DNA from: Conus ventricosus
Taxonomy: Eukaryota > Mollusca > Gastropoda > Neogastropoda > Conidae
DNA length: 64,000 bases
Direction of reading: 5' to 3'
Assembly: GCA_018398815.1 (NCBI GenBank)
Contig: CM031595.1
Coordinates: forward strand, 52,090,494 to 52,154,493
Shown here: piece by piece, positions 23,626-36,100 of the stretch
How positions within the stretch are numbered: position 1 is the first letter of the stretch
Layout: each line of letters begins with the position of its first letter
Translations under genes and position numbers: made by a program
Notes under the pieces: generated by a model
What the model was told of the DNA's origin: nothing
The model's database searches: none
What the model saw: the letters and a program-made list of their open reading frames with translations, nothing else

Positions 23626-26600
23626 GTGCAGTGAACCATTCTTTGATGAATGATTCATCGTTAACCTTTTACCCATACTTCTAGAGACGCACTAAAATCA
23701 TTTGAACTAATAAAGAAATTTTTTAATGAATTTTTTTGTATTTGCCAAGAACCAGGTAACTGTCAGCTGTAATTTTGGATGTATGTGCATTAAAAGGAAG
23801 AGGAATGATCAGTTGTATCAATTGAAATATGCACGTCCGATGAGGACTGATTAAGGCATAAGCTCTTCAGTATTCTTGCAACTGTGGGTTTGTGCAACTC
23901 AGACCATCTGAAGAGGGACTCTGCATAAGGAGTTGTGGGCGACCCTCATCCTTGGGAGTGTTGTTAAAAGTGACATTCTGGTAAAGGTTAAAAGAGAAAA
24001 GCCTCCAATTCTGTTGCCTTTCATGGATGCTGACCCGTGTCTCATTTTCTTGTGTCCATGCCTGTGATAAGTTTGTGCCTTCAGTGTGAATTTCAGGGGA
24101 CTGTCACCAGACTGATAGGTGGTGGCTTTCCTCATACCAGACCAGAATGTTGCTCTTATCCTACTGGTACCAACAGGCTCTCACTAACAAGGCAGCAAAC
24201 AAGATTCAAGACTGTCACAGAATCCTTAAAAATTACCTTCTCACCTAGGACTAGGTGGGGAAGCTCACTCATACTGGTTCTACAACAGAACAGTTGAGTC
24301 ATGAGCTTTAAGTGGTGACGTGAAGTTTGGATCAGAACAGGTTCACTAAATACCATCAGAATGACTCGGCAACTGTGCAGTTTCCTGCGGTGGGCAGCTC
24401 TGATGAGCTGACGTTGATAGCTACTCTCAGGTCAATGACACCATGACGGAGTTTGGGTGTAAGGGGTACCCACAATAAGCGGGGTGGGAAATCACTGGAA
24501 GGGCACCGGTGGAAGGAGAACAAAAAGAAAAGTAATGAAGGTCTGGCCCCACTGGTCAGTGAGATCACTTATTAGAACATTGTTTGTTATGTTCACCATT
24601 TGCTTGTATGGCCTTTGAATGTTACATGCGATGATCTGGAAGATCTGGAAGATTGTCAGTTTTGCATACAAATAAAGTTGATTGTGATCTGTTCTTGTGT
24701 GTGTGTGATCTGCTCTTGTGTATGCGTTTGTGATATGTTCTTGTATGTGTGAAACAAGATTTTTTTTTTTTTAGTTTCTGTTATTGTGTTTGAAATATGA
24801 ATTACAAAAAAAAAAAGTTATTTCGATTTTCAACCTTCTATATCCGACCAGACTGCTCAGAGTGTAATATCTGGTTAGTAAAAAGGTTACCCTGTCTGGG
24901 AAGTTGTGTTTACAAAAGAAAAGTGCCAAAAAGACTTGGCTCTGCACGTCAACACAGAGCTCATCTATGAACACAAGCACGTTTATAGATCTATTCTTAT
25001 TTTCATGATTTGCTACAGGGACATAGCATGACTTTGTGATCTTACAATATTTATTATCGCCCCCAGGATATTGTGCTGGAGATCATCAATTGCATTTTGA
25101 AAACATTTTTCATTTTCATGTCACACAAAATGTCCAAACTTCACAGGAGCTTGATTCACTTGATTACAAATTATGTATTAACCACATGTGATTCTCTCAA
25201 CTCAGTCCTCCTCGTTTAGTCAGAGAAGCACACCATTCTTTGCAGTGCGCTGTGCCAAGGTAGACTCCTAACTTCACACCCGCGAGCGAAACTAGAGTAA
25301 AATCAGGCAAGACCAGGGTAACTGGTGCAAAGTAATGACAGGAAGAGAGAGGGAATGGGGGACAGTAGGGGGAGGGGGCGCGATAGACACATGATCTCAC
25401 AGCCCTTGTTCGTATTACAATATGCTGCAAGTTCTTTGTGAGTGCTGTGGTGAAAAATGTATTAAAAGATGACGGTGGTTATAAAGTTGCTGATATATGT
25501 CACTTCACAAGTACAATATTTCTCTACTTCCTAATTCTCCTTCAAGTTAAAAGAGACAGAGAGAATCAAGAAAGGAGGGCGCACCGATTCTTTCACAATA
25601 TGGATTACATGGAAGAGAAAAAAAAAAGAAAAAAAAAGGGGGGGGGGGGGGGGGTGATATTCACAAACTCACAAGCTTCACAGAATATTTTCTTTTTTAT
25701 TGTCATTGTTCAAGACGGTAGTTTGTTGTAACTATGGTATGGTAGGACTTGGTTGTAAACTCGTATCCCTAACATTTGTTTTTATGTAATGTACATGGAT
25801 GACGAATGCAGACGAAAATCAAACACTTCAGATTAGGAACATTAAGAACGATCATAAAACAGGTAATCATAAAAAGATATCGGCTGCATGCTCAACTAAA
25901 ACTGAATAGCACTAAAACAGATTTCCTTTATGCTCACTGTAAATCCATCAACTACAACGAGACTATAGCTGTTGGGTCGGAGGGGGGGAGGGGGTGGAAG
26001 GGAAGACTCTCTCCCTCAAAGTAGGCATGAGCACGCAGCAGACACACACTATTATATACAAACTGAATCTAAAAAATGGCAGTATGGAACGCATCAATCA
26101 ACCTAGAGGAATTCTGTGCAGACTGGCAAAACTCTTTGCATTCTTAACGGCTTCATCAAGAGCCCAGATCTGTTCACGCCCAAAATTAATTTGTGAGTAA
26201 CATGGACTAACTTAAGAGATCCAAAGTGCCCATGTTGACATCGAACAGAATCCAAGAATTGAAAGAGAAACAGGAAAAATGGAAATTACCAGGACAGATG
26301 TTGGGACAAACACTTGATACCAATAACTCCGATATGGGAAAGAAAAACACAAACTAAAAGGACGAGAATCATTCTAAAACAGAGGTGAATTAATCCCCAA
26401 ACAGTGACAAACGCAGGAAATAACGGGACCCTAATTAATGAAAGACGGAGGGTGGGAAAAATAAAACCAAAAAAACACTGCCACCTTACAGTTGCTTAAA
26501 GGAGAACGATATACAACAAGTAAAATTTTGCGCACAGAACTCAAGATGGGGTATACAATTCATTTCTGAAAGTACCCTCCACATCCCTGCAGGTGAGGCT

Positions 26601-27965
26601 ATGCCAAGGTCAGTTGGCCTGTAAATGAGGTAACTGGAGAAAAGATAACACTGGAAGAGGGCACAAAACTCAGTTCACACCGAGTTTCTTTCTTTTTCCC
26701 CCCAGAAGGTTAGACGCAAGCCTTTACGTAACATGTATCAACTGGCTGTGTCACACACTGAAAGCATATTCTTCACATGCTTCACAGAGAGGCCTGGGAA
26801 TTTTGGGGGGTCTATTGACCGCAGATCTGCAAAATTTCTGACAAGCCATCAAGTTCAACAGAATCCCCTGACAGATTCTACAAGCATCATCAAAATAGTA
26901 CTTAATTCCTGAGCTCAATTTGTGTCTCAAGTTGTCTAAAACCTGTAATCTGGTCATCAAAAAGTGTGGGGGCTTAGTGAAAATTGAAAATGGTGGAAAA
27001 TTACAACTTAAACCGTAAACGGATCTGTAACACCAGCAGGTTTTCTATTTCATAGATGATAGAATGCTCTGAATTTTGAAAGTCAACCAATGTTTAAAAA
27101 TTGAAAATGGTGGAAAATTACAACTTAAACCGTAAACGGATCTTAACACCAGCAGGTTTTCCATTTCATAGATGATAGAATGCTCTGAATTTTGAAAGGC
27201 AACCAATGTATAAGATCCCATGTACTGAAAGACCATATTGGACTAAAGAGTTCACTGACAAAATCATAATAATAGTAGAAATAAAGAATAAAATGTGAAG
27301 AAAAATATTTTATGAAACATACTCAAGTGATGCTGTGCAGATGCACATGTATGCATGTTCCCACTCTTGCATCATCATCATGATCACAAAGTCATGGAGA
27401 ATCACAGAACACACACTTGCAGCTCACGCACAAGTGAAAGTTTCCTCCTTTTTGTTCTTATAAACATAGCTACTGGTGTATCATTTTGTGAACACTGGAG
27501 GCACTGATTACTTTTCTTCCCTTTTTCTTTGTTTGAGGCAGGGTTCGCTATCCAACCTCATCATTTTTATAGCTACACATTCTCATTTGCTTGCCACTGC
27601 AATGTATCTGTTCAGCGCTTTCTCTCTTAAACCTTGACTCGATACTACAATCTCCTCCATAATGTATATGCACAGTGTTTGAGTAACAACATCACATCCG
27701 CCATCACATTTGTCCACCTATGGTGAAAAGGTGCTCCCAACTGCTTCAGGGAAAGGTGTTTTTTTTTTTCCTTTTTTTTCTTAAAGTAACTTTTATCCCG
27801 AACCATGAAAACAAATTTTTTTTTTTAACCCATTCCGAGAGCCTTAAGAAAAATAAACAAAATGCTGCCAACAAAACAGCCCTGGAAAGTGTTCTATTTT
27901 CAAGTGCACAGACACACGCACATTCATTAGCACACATTCTCTTATCCCCTGTTTCAATTTGCTTT
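23626..27965. other. Intergenic between MALSU1 and NOP58; no gene recognised
   Basis: No conserved coding stretch. Holds an A/G tract (about 25617-25656), a G-rich stretch near 25980-26000, and a 114-bp tandem repeat (26981-27211). Both flanking genes transcribe toward this region, so it also holds their 3' ends. Confidence 0.5.
26981..27211. repeat. Two tandem copies of a 114-bp unit
   Basis: Units 26981-27094 and 27098-27211 both begin 'aaattgaaaatggtgg' and run through 'gatgatagaatgctctg'; they differ by a few bases, so duplication is recent. Confidence 0.9.
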
Positions 27966-28042
27966 TCAGTCTTCTCCTGATTCGTTGCTCTTGCTTTTCC
28001 TTTTCTTCTTTTTCTTCTTCTCTCCAACACTGACATCAAGCT
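27966..28042 (-). CDS. NOP58: NOP58 last coding exon
   Basis: 77 bases after tttttcag, ending in TGA (27968-27966). Encodes [20 protein letters not shown] then SGED, the lysine-run terminus typical of NOP58. Confidence 0.9.
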
Positions 28043-31000
28043 CTGAAAAAAAAAAAAGGAAAGGCATGAGTAATCAACAACCAGAACTTTTGGGGAAGGG
28101 GGGGGAGAGACAGTTCAGAAAAGCAACTTTTTACTGAACTGCATCTTTCAAGACGCGATAAATATTAATAATGGCAACAAGGACTTCACTTAGGTCGCTC
28201 CTTGCAAATGTTCTTGGAAAGTCTACCCGGACATAAAAGAAAGAGAAAAATGGGTAGTGGTGCACTTTAACTGGGACAGCAGCCCAAATTTTTACCAAGA
28301 GAAATTTGTGTATCCGAAACTGAAGCTTCGGATATGTATAATTACGCACTACTTTGCTCAAGATAAGATAATGTTGCTTATAGCCCAGCCGACCGCAAAG
28401 GGCCATATCAAGGTACCAGCAGGTCCGAAACAAAACTCACAGCAGATTCCATTGAATTTGAACTCTTTCATCTGCGGATGAAGGGTCTCAGACTGCCTGA
28501 TGGCACATGTGGATCTTTGAGGCAACAGTCAGTGTCAGTGGGTTCTGCCAGTTAACGCGCTGACACCTAGTGACCTCACCTCTCTCCACACATTTGTCAT
28601 CATCGACACCATTCATGTTCAATTTGTACAGAAAAGCTTCCTATAAATATAAGACAAAGTATTAAGATTCCATACAATTAGACATGCAAGTGTCAATCTC
28701 TTCTTGTTCATTATTCATGTTTGCCTGAGAAGCATGATCATCTTAGCTGTTAGTCTTGCCCTGCAGTAAAGATCCAATGGAGAGATGAGTGTTGATATAC
28801 AAAGGTAAAGAACTAGCAAGTACCAATGTAGAAAAACAAACTTGAGTTGTTTGTAATATTGTTCTCTTTTTGTGGTGGTGTACCTGTGAGACAAAACGAG
28901 CCGATAAGTTTTCCAACCTCTTCTAACCCAAGGCTTGCCATCTTTGAAGAATTCCAGGCTTGATCATTTCTTGTTTTCTAGAAGGCCAACTAAACACGGC
29001 ACTTCAAAAAACGTACATAATGTGAAAACATTTGTCCCTTCTGTTAAAACCGTGGCATTTGTGGCAGTTCAAAAGTAGATAATGTGAAAAAAATTGTCCC
29101 TTCTGTTACCACCATGGCATTTAAGTTAACATGTCAGCAACTAATGAACAAAAATAAATGAGTTCAGCATGCCTGATAGTGTACACAATTTGTTGAAATT
29201 AATGAAACCTTGATCATAGCAGGCATGACAAAGAAAGTCCTCAGCCAGCAAATTTTCTTCCAGCAGACTGAAACCTGATGTGCTACCAAAAAGGCTAAAA
29301 ACTGTGCTGGCACACCCACACATACCAATTTCTGGCAGATTCGTTTCTTCGATGTCGCACATTTTTCAGTGCAGTCAGGATGGCTAAAAGCCATGGTTTT
29401 TAAAACACGATCCATGCTAGTGTACTAAGCTATCACATCAGAAATGTTACAGCTGATCCAGCAAGTCTCAGCAGCCTAACAGTCACAACAACAGTCCACC
29501 AACTTGAACTCATTGAGGAACTGATGAAGGGTCTCAGACAGCCTGATGGCATGTGTGGGTCTTTGAGGCGACAGTCAGTGCCAGTGGGTTCGCCAGTAAC
29601 GGCGCTGACCCCTAGCATTTTAAAACCTCCTCCGCATTATTAAAACATTGACACCTTCCATGTTCACCCTACTTGAGCCTAAATTTTAAACCGAGAAAGC
29701 GAAGACTCACGGAATGCTCACTGAAATCTCCCTATTTGAAAATGGATCTTTTTTTTTTTTTTTTTTTACAGATATTATACAACCGTATCTACATTTCAAA
29801 ACATTTCAACATTCACACTGGCGTTGAAACAATGATGTGTATTTCTTGTTCCCTGCCCCACCCCAAGTTTCCTCTTGACAAAACATGCAGGTGAAAACGA
29901 TGGAAATGACAAGAACAGGTCATGACCAAAATTGGGGTGACCTTTGCGTCGCTTGAGGAAGACTGTAGTAGATCCCATAAAGGACAGCAGACAATTAACC
30001 CTGCTTACCCCCCCCCCCCCCCCCCCCTCACTTCCCCTTTTCCCTCCCCCCCCCCCCCCCCCCCCCCCCCCCTTTTCCCCCAATGTTTTTTAAGAGATAA
30101 AAATGTAGAAATATTATCATTACCTCTTTCTGTCTGGTCTCTGCTTATTTTTTCCCGACACACCATTTGAAACAATGGAGTGATATTACTTCTACTGACC
30201 ACTTTTTTTACAAAATATTTATTTATCTTTGTTTTCCAGTGCATCTCAGATTCAAAAACTTTTTTTTACTCAATAAAAAATTTCTACAAACCCAAGATTC
30301 ATTCAATTTTTGCTGTCATCAATCCACAGCCTGTTTTTTTTTTTTTTTTTTTCAGTGCCCCTCGTGTCATTCAGTAATCCCCCCAACTCACCCCCATTTT
30401 CTAGCCCGAGGCCTGCCATCTTTGAAACATTTAATGGTCTTTTAGTCATACTATTGTTTTTAGGAATACATGATCATGATGAAGGGTCTCAGACTGCCTG
30501 ATGGCATGTGGGGGTTCTTTGAGGCAACAGTCAGTGTCAGTGGGTTCCTGCCAGTAACGGCGCCGACACCAAGCGACTTTACCTCTCTCCACATCATTGT
30601 CATCATTGACACCTTTCAATCCGACTCAAACCTGATTGTACCAAGCAAGTAAGACAGTTAACATACACTGAAAAGCTACTGATTTGTAAAAATTTTTTCT
30701 TTCATTTTTCCACACAAAAAAAAATGTACTCCCCCATCTAAAATTTCCCTTCTGACCAAATAAGATGAAAAAGATGTTTCAGAGACAACATGAGCAGACA
30801 CAATGTTTGGGGTGGCTTTTGTTGTGTTGTTTCTTTTTTTCTTTTTTTTTTTTTTTTTTTTTTTGGGGGTTTGGTGGATGTTACTGGAGTCGTTTTTTTT
30901 TTTTTTTTTTGGGGGGGGGGGGGGGTCTCTCCTTTTAATTCAGTGGAGGATGGGGAAAAGGATCGGGTGGGAGGAGGAGGTCCCCCTTGAAAAGATAGGT

Positions 31001-33060
31001 GTGAGGGGCCCAGCAATACATTCGTGTCCTTTTTTCTTCATGTTGGTTTTGGGTTTTTTCTCTGCAATGAAATCAATTTTTGTTTTGAAAAGAAAATCCA
31101 CTAACCAGTGCCTTCTGCATCCCCATCAGGACCCATTTTCTGCCTTGACTTTTTTTGAAGGCAAAGCCCCAGCTTCTTCCTCCTGGTGTTTGCCCTCTTC
31201 TTTTTCCCTTTTTCTTCTTCTTCTCCTCTGGGTCTGGAAAGAGTCACATAATATAACACAAAGGCTGGCAAAAATTATTGCAAAGTAGTCATGAGGGACT
31301 GCAGTCAATGGTTAAGTCCAACAGTGCATGGGACTATAAGAGCGAGGATGGTAAACAGGAAAATGCTAGAGCAGAGTACTTCGTTAGTCCACCTCCTCTC
31401 TACTGCACTATAAATGGCTGAATTGACAATTCAAGAACACTAGATCCATCAAAAACATTACAAACAGAGGAACATGAAGAAGGAAATGTCAACTATCTGC
31501 AACCAACATCTCAATCTTCACATAAATTACAAATTAAGACAACATGAAGTTTTTGCAATATGAATGTTAAAAATACCGACTAAATAACAAACCACAACCA
31601 CAAAACCATGCAGGACTAAACTACAAATTTAACACCAGAGAAGTTTCTGTTAAGATCACAGAACTATGTACACAGAGAGAAACAAAAGTTCCAAAGATGT
31701 ATACACAGGAAGAGGAGAAGGGGCATGGGATTGAGGACGCTCACTCACCAGCAGCAAATGAAGAATCACCATCGCCGTCTGAAACAGGTTCCACCTTGAC
31801 TTTCTTGGACTTCTTTGGCTGAGGAACATCATCGCTGGCATCTTCAGACTTCCTCTTCTTTGAAACACTTGGCAATGATGAATCAGCAGCTGTGTTGTAG
31901 GTACGTACCTCACTAGGGAAATGGAACACACAAACATGCAAACTGTAGATCACTAACCATTATCTTCTAATGCACTCATGTACAGCAGTTTGCATACATG
32001 CATGTATAACATGTTGATTCACATTTTTTGTTTACTATATAAGCAATATTCTTTCCTTCCTCACATTCCGAGTAAGGTGATGAATAAAGCATCTCAGGGT
32101 TCCCACTTCCTCACAGGAAAAAAATTCAAAGGTTTTCAAGGGTTTCTAAAGGGGATATATTTAATTTTTAAGGGGCAAATTTAGCCGTACAGTTGGAAAA
32201 AAAAAAGAGTGAATAATTACCTTACACATGTAATCCAGCCATGATGATAAGGTGATTACACTTCGTAGTCTTTTCCATGCTCAATATATATACAAAAAAT
32301 AAAAAATGAAGTCTTTACACAGAAATTGAGAAATCAGAAAAAGAAAACTTTCAATCTGCTTTCCGGACCAGTATCTGACATGGGATGTCCAGCTGCTCCT
32401 GTTTCAAGTCCTTATTCAATGATTCATCAAAAAGCATGACATATTCATTAATTCTCTACCGCAGCTGCAGCCGAGGCCCCCTGTCTGGCACATTTCAGAG
32501 GGAGCTCAGCAAACTTTACTTTTAAAATACAGCCACTGTATGTGTTGTCGTGTGGAAGTGTGTGTGAATGGTTGGCGGGCCTGGACTAGCCTAATGCTTG
32601 TTCTGGGGCAGGATAGGGAGCGGGGTAATCCCTCTCGAAAAGGTGAACATGGTAGCCTTCCTGCAGCTCCACACTCAACTGTTTTTTTTGTTTGGTTTGG
32701 TGTGTGTGTGTGTGTGTGTGTTTATGTGTGTGTGTGTCTGTGTGTGTGTGTGTCTCTGTGTGAGTGTGTGTCTCTGTGTGTATCTTTCTGTGTGTGTGTG
32801 TGTGTGTCTCTGTGTGTGTGTGTGTGCGTGTGTGTCTGTCTGTGTGTGTGTGTGTGTGTCTCTCTCTCTCTCTCCTCTGTGTCTCTCTCTCTCCGTCTCT
32901 CTGTCTGTGTGTGTGTGCGTGTCTCTCTCTCTCCGTCCTCTCTGTGTGTGTGTACGCGTGTGTCTCTCTCTCTGTATGTGTGTGTTATCTGTGTGTGTGT
33001 ATCTCTGTGTGTGTGTGTGTGTGTGTGTGTCTCTGTGTATGTGTGTGTGCCTGTCTCTGT

Positions 33061-33100
<40 letters not shown>

Positions 33101-36100
33101 GCTAGCTTGTATGTAAGTTAGGGGGTAGGGGGGTGTATGAATGCTGTCTTTTAAACAATAAGTAGGATTTTTTTTTACAAATGCGCACACACGAATCACT
33201 TAAAGTCTATGGAGACGACGTGACGATTGATTTGAAGATTCAGTCCGTTATTCAGGCTTAAAATGGTCTATCCAAAAATCAGAGGAAAATTTCTGAAGTG
33301 GCGAAGCCACGAATGCGTGCCTGCGAAGCAGGCACGCCCTGCTAGGGGGGTCTGGGGGCATGCCCCCCCCCAGAAAATTTTGAAAATCTAGAACAAAATC
33401 TGTGCACTCTGGCTCCTTCTGAGCCCTATTTTTGGGAAAAAAAATTGCACAGAAAAGTGCAAGATTTAATGCAGGAAAGGTACATCCATAACAGATATTC
33501 AATCCACTGTCAAAGACAAGACAAAGGTCTTAAACATCTAAATCTAAAATGATATTTATAATCAACACATTCATGTGAAAAGAGCATAAAAAAGACCAAC
33601 AGGTTATCAAGACAAAACAAATGGTTATTGGTGGAGACACAGTTATCAAAATTCAAAACTCACGTTTGGAATGTGGAAACTAAGCAATCTGAGAGGGGCT
33701 GGTTCTGTCGCCTCTTACGACAAGCACAGCCAAGCTGCAGAATATTCTTTCCCTTCCCCTTGTCTGCAGGGAAAGCTGCGATCGCGGTGTCTCTTTGTGA
33801 CAAGATGCTCTTTCAGTGCGACGATCCCGCGGCAAGTGTAGACGATGTCTGTGGTGCACAGTACACATCTTGCACTGCCTGGCACGTCAACCTTTCGAAT
33901 ATGTTGACCGATCCGCTCGAATTCATCGGGATCTGACCTCACTTTCACGGACTTTAAAGTCCACTCCCCCTCCAATTGTTTTTGATCCCGCTTTCGTCAA
34001 ACTTCTCTCCACGTTCGATGATTCCACAGTCGCCATCTTGATAGATTAGGCGCCTAAAGCTACCGGTGCGAAATGGCTGTTTGCGACTTTTGAACCGAAT
34101 ACGAATCAGAACCATATGCGAATGCGGACGCGTTTGGGGGCGTTTTAGATCGGTTTCTTTCCCCCGAGAAATCGATTTTTTTTTCCCCGAGGAATTTTTT
34201 TGGCTTCCCGAGGAATTTCTCGGATCCGAGGGGGATTTTAAGCCCTGGTTATTTCACTCTTTTTTCAGTTCTGACAGAAAAAGGAGCAATGCCAAAAGTT
34301 GCAAGATATCTATTTTTGGCTTCCCCACACCGATAGTTCGTAGCAATCGAGTAATATGGAAACATTGCTGCAAACAGTTTCGTGTTGTCTTCAGCAGATC
34401 GGAAACTGTGACGATTGTTGATGGCATGAATCGTCCACAACACTTCAGCTTTCAACACATCTGTCCCATTTGCTGTTATTGTGAATTGGCTGACGATTCT
34501 TACTGAGGAAAGGGTCTGACCTGATGTTGATGAATTTGATGATTGCCAAACGAAGTCCGTAAGATTAACGACCAGCCTACTCCTTTTTTCCAATTCCACG
34601 TATTTCTTCCTCTTTCCGCGACTTGCAACCGCCGATTCGCCCATTGCCCGAACATCAACGGTCTTTTTGCACACTTTACAGAAAAACACATGTTTGTTGT
34701 CTCTGCATTCAGTGATCCAGCTTCGATATTCTTCCTTCTGTAACCACAACGGATCAAATGCGCAATTTCCCTTAGGCATGATGGCAGACGCAACAGTGTT
34801 GGAATTCACCGAAGATGAGGAGCATGGCGCTCTTTGTCGGAAGTCGAACTGCGCATGCGCAAACGATAACCAACTATCGAATTGCTTCCCTTTGCTTGAA
34901 AAGCAGACGACACACAAAACGATTCGAGAGGCGAAAATCGATGTCCGAAGTCTTGTTCGCGTTTGTTCTCCGATTCGTCTTCAAATGTTACGGTCAGTTT
35001 TGGTCCGAAAACGATTTTAAAGGGATTTCAAGGGATGGTAGGGATATCTGCAGTTTTCAAGGGTTTTTCCAAGGCCTTTTTGACCCAGTTGTTTTTTAAA
35101 GGGTTTCAAGGGTCTTCAAGGGCGTACGAACCCTGCATCTGGTAAATAGCAAAATCAACTCGGCCAACCTGTCAACAACACAGGCCGACTCTCACATAAC
35201 TGGCACAGTCACAATCAATGTTCATGTAAGCATGATTCAAAACACTGTTTTGTCCAGTGAGCGCATCAATCCAATAACAGAATACAGCCCGTTTCAATTC
35301 TCAGCATTTGTTAATTTACACCACAGAACCTCTCCAAAATCACCTATAAGGATCCTGAACTCTTTCAGCTTCAAAGCATCAGTACACACCACTAGTGAGA
35401 TTTGAGGGCCTGATCTGACTGGCCTAATATATAATTTCCCACTTGAGATTGCCAGTTGGCTACAATGTTAGTCTGGTTGGCTGTTTGAAAAAAATAACTT
35501 TTATCATCCCCAAGAATGTTCCAGAAAAACAGAATTTTAAGGACCAAGTTTTATGGGAAGATTCGCTGTCAAAATATTCCTTGAAAACAAAAAAGTTGGT
35601 AGCTGAATATAAGTAAACAATTCCCAATTTTGTACATCCATCTTCGTTGTCTTTGCCATATTTACCTGACATTTTCATATCTCTGTGGCTGTTTCAACTC
35701 TTTTCCTCTGCCACTTAACCTGTGAGCCTGTAAAACAAAAGATAGATAAGTGCAGTTGTAGATAGATGCCAAACACATAACTTTATAACAGAACGATAGA
35801 ACATGAGTAAATGATAAATGTTAACCATCTGGCAACCGCCTCAGCGGCAGTGATGAACAAACTTAGCATCAGCGTTTAGACATTACCTGTATTTATATCA
35901 CTGGTTATCTCACCCCTGAAACTACATAGTTCAAACCCCATCTACTCCACACGCTCTATAAAGTTCCTGTAGCCAAAGTACAAACAGCTTAGTTGTGAAA
36001 CTTTAAGTGTAGTACAAAATCCCTTACCGGAAGGCTTAGAATGGAAACACTTAATGACCTAAAACCAGTAAAGGCTTAGAATGAAAACACTTATGACCTA

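Larger units (their letters stand above)
32095..35135. mobile_element. Composite hAT-like TIR element, copy 2, with nested insertion
   Basis: Same element as 21551-23619 (TIR CAGGGTTC, LINE fragment, TG/TC microsatellite, minus-strand transposase fragment), here inside a NOP58 intron. Flanks are CATCT on both sides, extendable to GCATCT if the final G is shared, so 5-6 bp. A 995-bp element (33253-34247) is inserted in it; without that the length is close to copy 1. Confidence 0.8.

Noticed and set aside
28478..28625. Box C/D snoRNA in the last intron
   Set aside because: A C-box-like word appears in some copies, but no D box closes a stem at normal spacing and one copy has lost the C box.
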